From contig OZ231128.1 of the NCBI GenBank assembly GCA_965153355.1, forward strand, positions 8,990,001-9,054,000: a stretch of DNA of 64,000 nt, read 5' to 3'. The first letter of the stretch is position 1; each line of letters starts with the position of its first letter. Below are positions 1 through 49,968 of the stretch, piece by piece. The stretch comes from Flaccisagitta enflata (Eukaryota > Chaetognatha > Sagittoidea > Aphragmophora). The notes under the pieces were generated by a model. That model did no database searches. It had not been told where the DNA came from and worked only from the letters and a program-made list of their open reading frames with translations. The position numbers were made by a program, and so were the translations under genes.

Positions 1-36691
<36,691 letters not shown>

Positions 36692-36744
36692 AAATATATT
36701 GCAGAACTTTTTTGTCTCCTCTGACGGCTGATGGCAGCAAAAAC

Positions 36745-37052
<308 letters not shown>

Positions 37053-37229
37053 TATACAAAAACAACTTGACAAAAAACACTACAATGCATAAACTTTATT
37101 AGCCTTTTAGACGAGATCAACTTAGTTCGACGTGGTAACACAAAACCCGCTGAAAATCAAAAATACATTTCTCTTTTATGACCATATAAACGATACCATA
37201 ACTTCATGAACAGAAAAAAATATTTGGAG

Positions 37230-37748
37230 GGCGTCGATTCTAGTTACAGACAAAAGCGTTTTTAACAGGCCAATCAGTCGCTCGCATGTTCGTTTGCTTT
37301 AACCGCTCACTCCACGGACTTGCTCCATGCAGCGCTCTGTTTCTCTGCGCTTGCTTCACTTGCTTGCGCGCTAACCATTCATAAGCTTGCTCACTTATTT
37401 CGCTCACTCTTTCATGGAAAAATTAAGCTGCAAATGCGAATAACGGGGATGAACGCGTTTTTGGTCATCACTTGAAACACGCCCAGAATAACATTAAGGG
37501 CGTGTTTCTATTGAAAATGAAAAACACGTTTGTTCCCGTAAAACGCGATAACAGCGTTAATACATATTCAAGAATTTTAACTGTCCCACAAGGGAGTGAG
37601 CGAAGTGAGTGAGCAAGCCCGTGAACGGAGCGTAGCGAAGCGGAGCGCTGCAGAGCGAGTGAGTGGAGTGAGCGGTGCGAGCGAACGAACGTAGCGAGTG
37701 ACCGAGTGGCCCTTTTAAAACGCGATCGTCTTTGACTAGAAACGCCCC
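37230..37748. mobile_element. Two GGGCGTGTTTCTAGT-family elements in opposite orientation
   Basis: One spans about 37230-37490 (TCGATTCTAGTTACAG ... GAAACACGCCC), the other 37499-37748. The second is bounded by TAACATTA on both sides (37490-37497 and about 37750-37757), an 8-base duplication suggesting a hAT-type mechanism. Confidence 0.75.
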
Positions 37749-37903
37749 CCTAACATTAATGACTTTTTCTCTTTTTTTTTTGTGCCGCGCAACATTATTA
37801 AGCCTAGTTCTTGTGTCTTCAACAACAAAGTGACAACATCCCTTTAAAAAAAGGAAAACCATAGTCCGTATAGATATTTATTAACACCAATTATAATTTT
37901 CTT

Positions 37904-37947
<44 letters not shown>

Positions 37948-38150
37948 TCAGCGTTGCTGGTTCAATGGTAAATATTCATATATTTATATAAAATCTATAA
38001 ATGTAACTGATCTATACTAACATTGTGACTTTGAAAAAACAATCTTAGCGTTCTCTTGTTTGATATTCGTGGATCAACTTTTGTTTTGTCCTTGATTGAT
38101 TGATTGATTGATTGATTGTCCTCGCCCCTCTACAACTTCAAGAGCAAAAA
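37749..38150 (+). other. Intergenic DNA with (TC)n and (ATTG)n
   Basis: (TC)n at about 37910-37942 precedes the possible micro-exon; (ATTG)n lies at 38090-38119. Confidence 0.6.
37952..37967 (+). CDS. Possible 16-base micro-exon
   Basis: A (TC)n tract running into TTTCTTTTCAG is followed 16 bases later by AATG|GTAAAT. In one frame the segment reads RCWFN. It could be an alternative last exon of the LamG/EGF gene, but I found no matching donor in exon 12, and strong-looking splice sites arise by chance in this microsatellite-rich DNA. Confidence 0.2.
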
Positions 38151-38154
38151 GTTA

Positions 38155-38305
38155 ATAGTCGCGGACTAGGGACTCTATCACAGCCTTTGTCTGATCATCC
38201 GTCTGTCCATTCGCCAGTCCATCCATTGGTTAGTTCTTCGGTCCGTCCGTCCATCTGTCGGCCCATCCATTGGCCCATCCGTTGGTCCCTAACGGTAACC
38301 AACGG
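38155..38305 (+). mobile_element. HINE-like element, partial
   Basis: Starts AGTCGCGGACTAGGGACTCTATCACAGCC followed by degenerate GTCC/GTCN repeats; the tail is not recognised. A pair of GGGGGGTCGT(A/T)TGCCGCTRCCC segments follows at 38355 and 38485. Confidence 0.55.
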
Positions 38306-38579
38306 GTCGAAAAGTGTGAAAACTCCCATTTGAGGTGCAGCGTGTTCGTGTTGGGGAGGGGGGTCGTATGCCGCTACCCAACCAGATTTTAGAGTCATCA
38401 TCTGTGGTGGAAATGGACACATTTCTCCTGCGAGGAACACTAAATTCAGATTTGACCATACTTTCAGTCACCCTATTGAGGAGGGGGGTCGTTTGCCGCT
38501 GCCCAACCGTCCGAAACGTCATTGTAACCCCGCGTCACTTGTTTGTAGCGGTTGTAACAGCTTCGATAACAAAATTGTG

Positions 38580-39540
38580 ATACGAATGTGAAGCCCATGT
38601 TTTCTTAACATGGCATTCAAGTGCAGAAAGACGAGGATGTAGCCGTGAATTTCCCTTCTGCCCCATTCCACATTAATCATCTCCTTCCACCATGTCCAAC
38701 TCCTCGCTGCTCATGTATTGATTTTTGTTTGCTTGTTTAAACAATGGGCTCATCTATAGTAAGGCAGTGATCCCTTGTCTGATAGTTTAGTGAGGTAATA
38801 AGCCTAGGTGACCATACTTTTCTTTAACTGAGTATAAAGCTAACGTTGAAAGTAGACAAAACTAGGCCAACATTTTTGTCTCTAAAAATCATCGAACTGG
38901 TTTCTTTTTTTTTTCCTTTATTGGCTCCAACAAAATTCCATGTATTAAAGATAAATTTTTTTCGTCCTGTGAAATCCGTTAGAGCGGGATTTGAGTGTAT
39001 GGGAGGGCACGGTTAAATCAAACTAGCTGGAATAAATGACGTTCAGTGGTTGACACAAACGACCAATTCAGTGAACTATGTATTAATTTTTGATAACGAC
39101 TTAGTGCTGTCTATAGTGATGTGTTAAAGTATAGTTTAAAGATGGGGAAACCACTATCTTGGTTCCAAGACAAATGATAAACTATTTTGGTTTTAAGGCA
39201 AATGAATTCATCGCATTCTAATTACATTTTCCCTCACCAAACCTGTATCATGATAATTGTTATAAACGGTGTTGTTCATGATCAAAATTACAAGGAATAT
39301 ATAGGAAAAAATTTATTCAACATTAGCTATTTAAAACCAATTTCGTATTTTCGCGTGTTACTTATTCCCTTTTTTGAATGGACGCTTTTAATGTTTCAAT
39401 TTTAGTAAAAAAAGATATTTCCCTCACCCTTTCCCTTTCTTTTTCCCTTCTCCTTCCCCTTTCCCTTTTCACGCAAATAGTTCTGCAATCTTCGCTGACT
39501 GATTTGTGATATCAGAACGACAGGCTAAGATACCGCTCGA
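38580..39540. other. Intergenic AT-rich DNA
   Basis: No gene, RNA or transposon recognised; a pyrimidine-rich stretch (CCCTTT) at 39420-39475. Confidence 0.5.
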
Positions 39541-39554
39541 TCACTATTATACAT

Positions 39555-39672
39555 CTGTTTGGTCCGTCGGTCAATCGGTAACACTTTGGTTCCCAATTGT
39601 CTGATTGGTCTTATTTTCATCACTGCCCCTGCCGCGCGCGACTTGGGCAGCCCTGAAACCGGCCTTGTTAAA
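39555..39672 (+). mobile_element. HINE-like element, partial
   Basis: GTCCGTCGGTCAATCGGTAA, CACTGCCCCTGCC, GCGACTTGGGCAGCCCTGAA and a final CCGGCCTTGTT. Confidence 0.75.
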
Positions 39673-40410
39673 GTCACACGCTCCCTCACTGACCTCTGTG
39701 GAAATCTCGCTCACTCAGTTTGTTCATGCTTAGTTACGCTCAGTCAATTTGCTCATGAAATGCTTGATATCAAATCAAAAGACAGATGTTGTATCCCGCG
39801 GGTGATAGATTATCAAAACAGTCAGCGTGAATATGACCCAAAAAGGACATTTTTTTGTCCTTACGTTTGTTGTAGACTATATTCTGCGATTTCATTGTCT
39901 TGTTTTTTTTTTCCTTCTTTTTTTTCTGGGTTTTCAAACTAAGCCAAAGCTCAGGCGCTTTGGCAGCCATTCTGTTAATTTTGACTACCTATATCTTGAA
40001 CTTATTTCTCAACAATTGCTCTCATAGTTTTCTTGTTCTAGACCGCGAAATAATTACGAAAGTTTTGGCTAAAAATAACTTTTTGAGTGGTACATATTAC
40101 TTAATGGATTTAGAAGAGCTAAAAGTCCCACTATGATTAGAAATTGATATGTTTGTGAATACAGTACTCTCAGGACTTGGTTGATTCTTTATTTCATCGC
40201 TGTAAATATTTGCCCTTTAAATTAAACCAATTAATACTGATGGTCTTGGTAATCTCTGAATATATTGACTTGTGTACACTGTACAGTATTGTACAGAAGT
40301 ATCAATTAGGGGGTGTGCCCAGCTGACCCAGTATACCCGATTTATAATTCATACCAATCGTAGAAATTATGTTTCAGTTAGAGGAGAAAATGTCTTGAAG
40401 AAGAAGAAAT
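39673..40410. other. Intergenic AT-rich DNA
   Basis: No feature supported. Confidence 0.5.
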
Positions 40411-40417
40411 CAGGTTT

Positions 40418-40712
40418 TGAGTCGCTGGCTAAGCGACTCTATAAGAGGCTTGGTAGGTAGGTAGGTAGTTAGGTAGAAGGACGGAAGGTACATGTAACGC
40501 GGAAATTTGGACGACGCGAAATCGAATGAAACAAGGCCGGAAACACGGCAAGACACTCGCTGACGGTTGAGCAGCGACCGTAATGACCGCTTGAAATTCA
40601 AAAATATTTGGGACGTACCGACATACCGACCTACCGACATAAAGACCTACCAACTTACCGACCTACCGACCGACACAGCAAAGTGTGGAGTCGCGTTTCC
40701 GCGACTAAAAAT
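40418..40712. mobile_element. HINE-like elements, two facing copies
   Basis: One at 40418-40490 (+) has the hairpin GAGTCGCTGGCTAAGCGACTC and (GTAG)n. The other at 40533-40712 (-) runs from AACAAGGCCGGAAACACGGC through (ACCGACAT)n to AGTCGCGTTTCCGCGACT. Confidence 0.8.
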
Positions 40713-40821
40713 ACAGCAGCGAGAAAGCTCCGTGCAAAAGGACGCTATGGTAAAGTCCAGCTTATCCCTTCACTCCGGTTATCATCTCCCCTACAAAAAT
40801 ATACATAAGAATAACTTTTAA

Positions 40822-40988
40822 GTCGGTTGGTTGGTTGGTTGGTTGGTCGGTCGGTTGGTCCCACTTTACTTTTTTATGATCTTATTTCTTTGATCTCACT
40901 GCTCCTGCCCAAATGGTCTGGTGACCTCAATTATGGCCCCTGCCCACCCACACGCGACTTCGGTAGCCGTGTATCCGGCCTTGTTTTT
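40822..40988 (+). mobile_element. HINE-like element
   Basis: (GGTT)n/(GGTC)n core, CACTGCTCCTGCCCAAATGG, GACTTCGGTAGCCGTGTATC and CGGCCTTGTT tail; hairpin end is missing. Confidence 0.82.
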
Positions 40989-41298
40989 TAATCATTCGCC
41001 AAGGATGAAAGGTATTACAGGATCAGTGGACAGGATAAGTGTTATCGAATCTTCATAGATCGAACCAGAAAATCTTGGTAAGGTTTATACTTGTCCTGCT
41101 AGTTGGTGAGTAAAAGAATTGGCTGATGTTCCTAATACATCTCAGCTTCTTTTTTTGCCATTTGTTTCTTTGTCTTAGTCTCAGATTTTGACAACGGGAG
41201 AGTGAATTGAAAACAAAACGACAATGTACAACTTAGCCTCTCTTTATGGGTGCGCAGGTGTTCAAACTATGTTAGAGTATGCGTTGGTGGTGTGGTAG

Positions 41299-41434
41299 CA
41301 GCGGCGTAGGAGGAGGGACTTCAGGGACTTCAATTGCAGTCCCTGCTGTCGGGACACCAAAGTTGTCGGGACACCAAAGAAGAAGAAAAGAAAGAGAAAG
41401 GAAGAGAAAGGAAGAAAAAAAAAGAAAAAAAAAG

Positions 41435-41524
<90 letters not shown>

Positions 41525-42084
41525 AACAGACAGACAGACAGACAGACATACAGACGGACAAAAAGGAAAAGTAAGAATATATTAGTCAATGCTACAATTG
41601 TCTTACATTACTGTGAAAACCAATCTTCTTTGTCACAAATATTAGTCAATGCTGCAATTGTCTTACATTACTGTAAGTTAAAGTTATAGATTAAAGGTTA
41701 ATGCTATAATTGTCATACAGTACTTAAAGTTAAAGATTAAAAGCAATTTATAAAGCAATCAAAATTCTATGGTTTTCAAGCTTATGTTAGTTTTAGGCAA
41801 ATAAAGAGGGATGTAGGGGAGCAAAGTAAAAAAAAAAGTGAAGATAGGTATTTAGGCACAAGCTGTGGCTGAGAGAAAAAAACAATATTTTTTCCTATAC
41901 CAGGCATGATTAGGCCCCATCCCACTTATCCAAGATCTCAAAGAAAACAAGAGTATGGTAGTAATTACTATTTTTCACAATTTTCAAGCAAAAACTACAA
42001 ATTATTGTCTGTTGGGACACCAAATTTGTCGGACACTAGTTTAGTGGTTGAAGTCCCATGAAATCCAGCTCCCCTACGCCGCTG
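41299..42084. mobile_element. hAT-type MITE, CAGCGGCGTAGGAG ends, copy 1
   Basis: 786 bp bounded by the 8-base duplication TGTGGTAG (41291-41298 and 42085-42092). Ends CAGCGGCGTAGG and CCTACGCCGCTG. Contains GTCGGGACACCAAAG blocks and a (GA)n tract at 41438-41523. Confidence 0.95.
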
Positions 42085-42108
42085 TGTGGTAGTGTATGTA
42101 GTATGTAG

Positions 42109-42441
42109 CAGCGGCGTAGGAGAGTAATGATTTTTGGGACTTCCACCCCCAATTGGTGTCCGACAAATTCAGTCTTACGCTTGAAAACAACTTGTTATTC
42201 TTATCATGTAACTGTAAAAATTTGTGATTACTGCAATTTTTTAGCAAATAAACAGTAAATTTTTGTCTTCTTTCTTTTCATTTCCTTCTTTTCTTCTTTT
42301 TTTTTCCTGTTTCCCTTTCCTTCCCCTCTTTTTTTCCTTCTTCCCTTTTTTTCTTGGTTAATTTAGTGTCCCGACAACTTTAGTGTCCCGACAACAGGGA
42401 CTTCCATGGAAGTCCCGGAAGTCCCTTCTCCTACGCCGCTG
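42109..42441. mobile_element. hAT-type MITE, CAGCGGCGTAGGAG ends, copy 2
   Basis: 333 bp bounded by GTATGTAG (42101-42108 and 42442-42449). Same ends and GTGTCCGACAA/ACTTCCA subterminal blocks as its neighbour. Confidence 0.95.
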
Positions 42442-42494
42442 GTATGTAGCGTATGTAGCGTTAGCGTATGTTAGTGTAGCGGTTACGTGTAGCG

Positions 42495-42690
42495 GTTCAA
42501 GTCTGCTGGTTTAAGTCTGCTGGTTTAAGTCTGCTGGTTTAAGTCTGCTGGTTTAAGTTTACTGGTATTAGTCTGCTGGTTTAAGTCTGCTGGTTTAAGT
42601 CTTCTGGTTTAAGTCTGCTGGTTTAAGTCTGGTGGTTGAAATCTGGTGGTTACGGTCTGCTGGTTAAGGTCTGCTGGTTTAAGTCTGGTT
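42495..42690 (+). repeat. 14-bp minisatellite (GTCTGCTGGTTTAA)n
   Basis: About 13 units with small changes. Confidence 0.92.
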
Positions 42691-42858
42691 TAGCCATTTT
42701 TCATTGATTGGGTTGATAGAGTTGATAAATTTGACTCAATTACAAAAGTCACCACTTTTTCCATTGGTCCCGGCCTGTAATTGGATGGGTTATCACAGCC
42801 TCCAATACCTCATTAACCTGATTTATTCATCAATTTATTCAAGTCAATCTAGTCAACT

Positions 42859-44170
<1,312 letters not shown>

Positions 44171-44264
44171 AGTCAACTAAATCACTTTATTCAATTCTTT
44201 TATTTCTCCCTATTCAGTCATGTTGATTAAAAAGATACAATAAGAAGTCAGTTCAACTCAGTTA

Positions 44265-44420
44265 TTTATGTCTTGCACGCGACTTATAGGTGTTGGCCTT
44301 GTTTTTAAGTTTTTGCGGTCTTTGGCCTCACTGCTCCTGCCCAAATGCTCTAGTGACCAAAAAAATGGTCCTGCCCACCCTTACGGGACTTGGGTAGCCG
44401 AGTACATCCCGCATTGTTCA
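44265..44420 (+). mobile_element. HINE-like fragments
   Basis: CTTGCACGCGACTTATAGGT with GTTGGCCTTGTTTT, then CTGCTCCTGCCCAAATGCTC and GGGACTTGGGTAGCCGAGTA. Confidence 0.7.
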
Positions 44421-44451
44421 AAACAATTCAACCATTTTGATTAACAATTCT

Positions 44452-44872
44452 TAGCCGCTTGCACGCGACTCTACACCTTGCGCTCTCGGTCGGTCCGTCG
44501 GTCTGTCCGTCCATCGGCCACATTATTAAATTTTGAACGTTTTAAACACTTTAAAACAATTTTTAACATTTCTTAACATTTTTCAACATTTTACTTTTTT
44601 TAACATTTCTAAATTTTTCTTACATTTTTTTTTACAATTTTTAACATTTTTTAACATTTTTCAACATTTTTCAGCATTTTTAACATTTTTACACATTTTT
44701 TACCATTCTTTGACATTTTTAAACATTTTTCAACATTTTTCAACATCCTTCAACATCTTTAAACATTTTTCGACATTTTTTACCATATTTTAACATTCTT
44801 TGAATGTTTTTTACTCTTTTGTTTGTCATTTCCAGACGCACGCGACTGTTGCCCTCTTGGGCTTGTTTTTAC
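44452..44872 (+). mobile_element. HINE-like element with (TTTTTAACA)n core
   Basis: Starts CTTGCACGCGACTCTACACC, then GGTCGGTCCGTCGGTC, then about 250 bases of TTTTTAACATT/TTTTCAACATT units, and ends GACGCACGCGACTGTTGCCC with TTGGGCTTGTT. Confidence 0.78.
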
Positions 44873-44879
44873 AAAGACC

Positions 44880-45700
44880 TTGCCGCTACAAATTCAAGAA
44901 TAAAACTTACAAATTATTAATCTTTAGTTTGGCTACTGGGATGAAAATGGGATTGAAGTGCGCCAATACTTTCAGACTAGAAATTCACATTGGTAGTAAT
45001 TAACTGTAAATATATAAAGACTGAACCCTAGACTCAGCAGCTTAAGGCCATCCATTTCTGCGAAGATCGTTTTCAACCTTCATGGAAACCCGTTAAACCC
45101 GTTCAAATGACATGAACCTCGTTACAGTTAGACAACTTCAATCGTGACGATATGTTGAAGCTATCCTATTGATAATCCAGTTGAAACGAATCAATCCCTT
45201 CACGATTCATCAAAATTTCCCTTCATTAATCGATATGAAGATGAAAATGACTCAGCTTTCTGTCCTATTCGCAATTAAAAGGCTTTTGCTCTATCTGTAT
45301 CGTTACCTTGATAAAGTTTTGGGTTAATCAACTCATTGAAATTTCCCGTGATAAAACGACAATATACAAATGAGCAAAATCTTGAAAAGATTCATTATCG
45401 CGATCGTGTCAGGGGCAGGATTTATTGAGTTTGGTGAGAGCGGAGAGGGAGAGGGAGGCGAGGGGGAATGAATTGGTTCACGCTTCATCATGATTGGCTC
45501 TCGACTCAACCTGTGGCCTGAAGAAATCAAGAGGCAATAAATCTTCTTCACTAAGCGAAAAACTCGATCTCTCTCACCCAGTAAGATCTCATGACTCACA
45601 TTTGACTCATTTCCATATTGTCGTCGCTTTATTTAGGCCTCAACGAAGTCGAGCCTGCTTCTCAACTAAAAAGGTAAAAGTGGAGGAATCCAAATTCTAT
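44880..45700. other. Intergenic DNA
   Basis: No gene supported. A possible 35-base segment between TTTATTTAG and AAAAG|GTAAAA (about 45636-45670) was not accepted as an exon. Confidence 0.45.
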
Positions 45701-45707
45701 TCAGAAT

Positions 45708-46236
45708 TTTTAGTCGCGTGCACGCGACTCTACACCCCACTTTGTCGGTCGGTCGGTCGGTCGGTCGGTCGGTCGGTCGGTCGGTCGGTCGGTCGGTCGG
45801 TCGGTCGGTCGGTCGGTTGGTCGGTCGGTCGGTCGGTCGCTTGGTTGGTCGGTCAGTCGGTCGGTCGGTCCCCATTTTACTTTTTTTATCAATTTGATTT
45901 CCTTAAGTCATTTTAAGTCATTTTATGGTAAACTAAGTCATTCTAAGCCATTCTAAGTCATTCTAAGTCAATCTGTAAGTCTTGCACGCGACTTACAGGT
46001 GTTGGCCTTGTTTTTTTGCATTTTACATAATCTCAAGTCATTTTAAGTTATTTCAAGACAATTTATGTTTAGTTTTTAGTCTTTTGGTATCTTAGTCTTC
46101 TAGCCTTTTAGTCTTTTAGTCTTTTAGTCTTTTAGTCTTTTAGTCTTTAAGTCTTTTAGTCTTTTACACTTTAAATTTTCTATTCTTATGGTCTTAACAA
46201 CCGCACGCAACTGTAAGGTGTTGGCCTTGTTTGCTT
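45708..46236 (+). mobile_element. HINE-like elements with (GGTC)n and AGTCATTCTA cores
   Basis: Starts TTTTAGTCGCGTGCACGCGA, followed by about 130 bases of GGTC repeats, AAGTCATTTT units and the tail TTGCACGCGACTTACAGGTG, TTGGCCTTGTT (to about 46012). A second tail follows (TTTTAGTC)n and ends GTAAGGTGTTGGCCTTGTT. Confidence 0.85.
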
Positions 46237-46364
46237 AGTTATAAATGATTACAAAATACATAGTGTAACCACACACTTTTGTTTTAAGTATATCTATCAG
46301 CAATGAATGACTTTGTTCATGGCAGGATATTCATGGCATAGGAAATATTTCATCATTTTTGGTC

Positions 46365-46860
46365 AGTGGCCCCGGAGGAGTCGAAGAACTATGGTTCCAC
46401 ACAAGGCAATTTTTCTGATGTGATGTTTTTGTATCCCCCTTGAAGCCTCCACTCAGACCTCTCAGACCCCAAACCAGGTCTCTCAGACTTCAAATCAAGA
46501 CTTTCAGATCCCGAATCAGGCCTCAGACCTCTTATCAAGAGTCTTAGCCCCCAACTTAGGCCACCCAGACCTCTTATCAGGCCTCACAGGCCCCAAATCA
46601 AGCTTCTCAGACCCCAAGTCAGACCTTAAGGACCCCAGATCAGGTCTCTCAGACCCCAGATCATGGCTCTCAGAGCCAAAATCAAGCCTCTTGGACTCTA
46701 AATCAGGCCTCTAAAACCCCATATCAGGCTTATCAGACCCCAAAACAGGCTACTCATGAACTCAAAATACACATTCAAAACCCAAAACAAAATTGCCCTG
46801 TGTGGAATCATAGGTCATCAACCTCTCCAGGGCCGCTGCCCCATTACCTTAACAGCACAA
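46365..46860. mobile_element. Foldback element, GGCCCC family, diverged copy
   Basis: GGTCAGTGGCCCCGGAGGAG on the left and TCCAGGGCCGCTGCCCCATT on the right, with ATGGTTCCACACAAGGCAA inverted at 46790-46815. The core is CAGACCCCAAATCAGGCCTCT-type units. Confidence 0.8.
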
Positions 46861-47029
46861 TATCATATCAATGGTGTATTGGGAACTGCTGACCATAATG
46901 ACCCTTGAGTGGCCTGTCAAATAAATTTTTTCCTTAATCCAATAAAATTACCTGAAATTTCTCTTGATATATGGGATATTTTCAAAAACTTAAATAGAGG
47001 TTCCTTAGATGGAGGTTTCTTTACATTGG

Positions 47030-47612
47030 AACAGGTCGCTCAAGGGCAATATGTGGTCAGCGATACCCGTTGCCCTGCTTAGTATGTTTGTGACTGTAGG
47101 TGATGGTTAGCAGGGCAGCGGCCCCAAAGGGGACAATGTCCTGTAGAACACAGGGGGACTTTCATTTGTTTGTTTGTTTGTTTGTTTGTTGAAGCGAAGA
47201 TTTGAGCCTCAAGGCTGAGATTTAAGCCTTGATACTGGGATTTAAGCCTTGAGGCGGGGATTATAGCCTTGAGGATAGGACTCTTGCCTTGACGCTGAGA
47301 TTTGAGACTCGAGGCTGGAATTTGAGCCTCAAGGCTGGGATTTGAGCCTCAAGGCTGGAATGTGAGCCTTGAGGCTGGGATTTTAGCCTCAATTCCACAA
47401 TTTTAGCCTCAAATTCCAGCCTTGAGGCTAAAATATCAGCCCCAAGGGCCTGGAGGCTAGGATTTGAGCCTGGAGGCTTGGATTAGAGCCCCGAGGCTAG
47501 GGGAGGACGAACGGAGAAACAAACAAACAAACAAACAAACAAAAAAACAAACAAACGAAAGTCCCCCTGTGTTATACAGGACATTGTCCCCTTTGGGGCC
47601 GCTGCCCAAAAA
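47030..47612. mobile_element. Foldback element, GGCCCC family, well-preserved copy
   Basis: Left GGTCGCTCAAGGGCAATATG, GCAGCGGCCCCAAAGGGGAC and CTGTAGAACACAGGGGGACT; right half inverted at 47565-47612. The core is (GGGATTTGAGCCTCAAGGCT)n flanked by (GTTT)n/(AAAC)n. Confidence 0.9.
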
Positions 47613-47827
47613 CCAGAAATAATTTGGGACCAGTAAGTGTTGTCTCTTAAATAAAGATATCCCTTTAAGGTGGAATTCCCCTGTACTGGCTAATTTCTTG
47701 CTCTTGTACTTAACACTGATCATAAAATAAACAAAAATGAGAACCAAAGTTTTTCTAAGAAAAAAAGTTTCTGATGTTCCTATATTCTGTGTTTTGAGGC
47801 TGATGATATTGCTGTGAATGTTCTTTT

Positions 47828-48300
47828 GGGCAGCGGCCCCGAAGGGGTCGATGACCTATGCTTTCACACATATGGGAAATTTTCTCCTTCTTCTTCTTCT
47901 CCTTCTTCTTTGTACCCCCCTCCCCCAGCCTCCAGGCCCATATCTCAGCCTGGAGGCCCATATCCCAGCCTCGAGGCCCAAATCTCAGTCTTGAGGCCCA
48001 AATCCCCCCCTCAAGGCCCAAATCCCAACCCCAAGGCCCAAATTCCAATCTCTAGGGATTTGGGCCTCAAGACTGAGATTTTGGCCTCGAGGCTGGGATA
48101 TGGGCCTCCAGGCTGAGATATGGGCCTGGAGGTTGGGGGGAGGGGGGTGGGGGGTGCGGAGGAAGAGGAGAAGAAGAAGAAGGAGAAAATTCCCCATATG
48201 TGTGAAAGCATAGGTCATCGATCCCTTCGGGGCTGCTGCCCTGCTCCCCCCTCAACTTCAACCACAACCAACTTAAGCAGGGCACGGGTACCGCTGACCA
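47828..48300. mobile_element. Foldback element, GGCCCC family, third copy
   Basis: GGGCAGCGGCCCCGAAGGGG and GATGACCTATGCTTTCACAC on the left; the inverse (GTGTGAAAGCATAGGTCATC) at 48201-48220 on the right. The core is GGCCCATATCTCAGCCTGGA-type units that switch orientation in the middle. Confidence 0.9.
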
Positions 48301-48523
48301 TCTAACCCTTTTGCGACTATTAAACCAGATTCAAATAGCATCAACTTAAGTTCTAGCCGCAACACTCATTGTGAGGGGAGGGGTCGAGGGGATTACAGAC
48401 TCCTGCCCATCTGTGACAGGGTATGACTAGGTACCCGAGAACGCGAGCATTGCTTGTAGGCAGCTAGTAGTTTTTGTAGGCAGGAGAGAAAGATATTTGA
48501 AGAATTTACTGTGGAAAAGATAA

Positions 48524-48727
48524 TAACAAGGCCGGATGCACGGTTACCGAAGTCGCGTGCGGTCGGGCAGGGGCCATATTTGAGGTCACTAGACCATTTG
48601 GGCAGGAGCAGTGAGGTCAAAGAAAAAAAATCATAAAAAAGAGTAAAGTGTGACCGACCAACCGACCGACCAACCGACCGACCGACGGACAAAGCGGGTT
48701 GTAGAGTCGCGTGCACGCGACAAAAAA
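48524..48727 (-). mobile_element. HINE-like element, full copy
   Basis: AACAAGGCCGGATGCACGGT, GCGGTCGGGCAGGGGCCATA, GGGCAGGAGCAGTGAGGTCA, (GACCGACCAACC)n, then GAGTCGCGTGCACGCGACAAAAAA. Confidence 0.9.
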
Positions 48728-48917
48728 TGGACTTTTAAATGGCGCAGCAAAGTTTGGCTTATCAGGGGTTTCCTATTTGTTGTAATGCAAAAAAAAAAAG
48801 ATATTGCAAACATGTTCATATTTCTGTACAATGAACAGCTCTAAAAAGCTTTTGTAAATTTCGCAGGAAGCCACTGAAAAATTCGGCTTGTGACCCCGTG
48901 CTACTTTCTTTTTTTAT

Positions 48918-49312
48918 TATCGTTTGCACGTGACTCTACAACCGTCTTTGTCCGTCGGTCTGTCTGTTGGTCCGTCTGCTGAACCGTCTGTCAGTCCTTC
49001 CGTCTGTCAAACTTTACGTTTTTTTATTTTCGGTAATTGTTAGGTCATTTAGGTCATTTCAGGTTATTTTTAGTTATTTTAAGTCATTCCTAGTCATTTT
49101 AAGTCATTTTAGGTCATTCTAAGTCATTTTATGTCGTATTAAGTCATATCAAGTCACTTAGGTCAGTTATGTTATTTCTGTCACTATGGTCATTTTTCAT
49201 CATTTTTGGACTTCTTTTATCATTTTAAGTCATTTAAGTCATATTGAGTGATTCGAAAGTCAGCTTAGGTTGTGTATGTCTCACACACGACTTATAGGCG
49301 TGTACCTTGTTT
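48918..49312 (+). mobile_element. HINE-like element with AGTCATTTTA core
   Basis: CGTTTGCACGTGACTCTACA, (GTCNGTC)n, about 200 bases of AAGTCATTTT units, tail CTCACACACGACTTATAGGC and CCTTGTTT. Confidence 0.82.
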
Positions 49313-49389
49313 AAGCTAAGAACTATTGGGTCTATGAGGGCGATGAGAACTTTAAGTTTGTAATTGGCACATTTGTAAGTCTATCGAAA

Positions 49390-49660
49390 CAAGGCCATGT
49401 AGGCCAACGATGCGTCCTCTTTGAATGAACGTTTTTTATGAATGCTTGTTTTTTTTTTATGAATGAATGTCATTTGTGTGATCTGAATGAATGAATGAAT
49501 AACTTGATGTATGCGTCTTTTACTGGGGTAGAACCACTATTCTGTTGAAAAAATACTTGATTTTGACGTTTTTAATGAATGTGTTACCGACCAACCAACC
49601 GACCGACCAACGGACACAGCCTACTATAGAGATGCGAGGACGCATCTAAAAATATGATAA
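49390..49660 (-). mobile_element. HINE-like element with changed hairpin
   Basis: AACAAGGCCATGTAGGCC start, ACCGACCAACCAACCGACC core, hairpin AGATGCGAGGACGCATCT then AAAAAT. Confidence 0.8.
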
Positions 49661-49968
49661 GCTCTTTTGTTTTTTTTTCATGCCTTTGACTCAATCACTC
49701 GAGTAAGTTACACACTCTTGCGTCTGATATTTTTCAAAGAAGAAACAAAAGTGAACGCTGACAAAATCGAATGTATCCTGAAGTTTTCGCCATTCACAAC
49801 CATTAAGCCTTGCCATGGAAGATTACTCTCTTGATTGAAATTCCTGGTTACCTGGTTACCTGGTTACTACAACAAATCGTCATTTTTCATATGTCATTGA
49901 TCTGAAGGTCAGATCTACCCTGGCCGGCCACCTACCGGTGATTGTGAATGTATGTGATTCCATCACCC

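Noticed and set aside
45636-45670. Possible 35-base exon between TTTATTTAG and AAAAG|GTAAAA
   Set aside because: No partner exons nearby in compatible phase, weak polypyrimidine tract.
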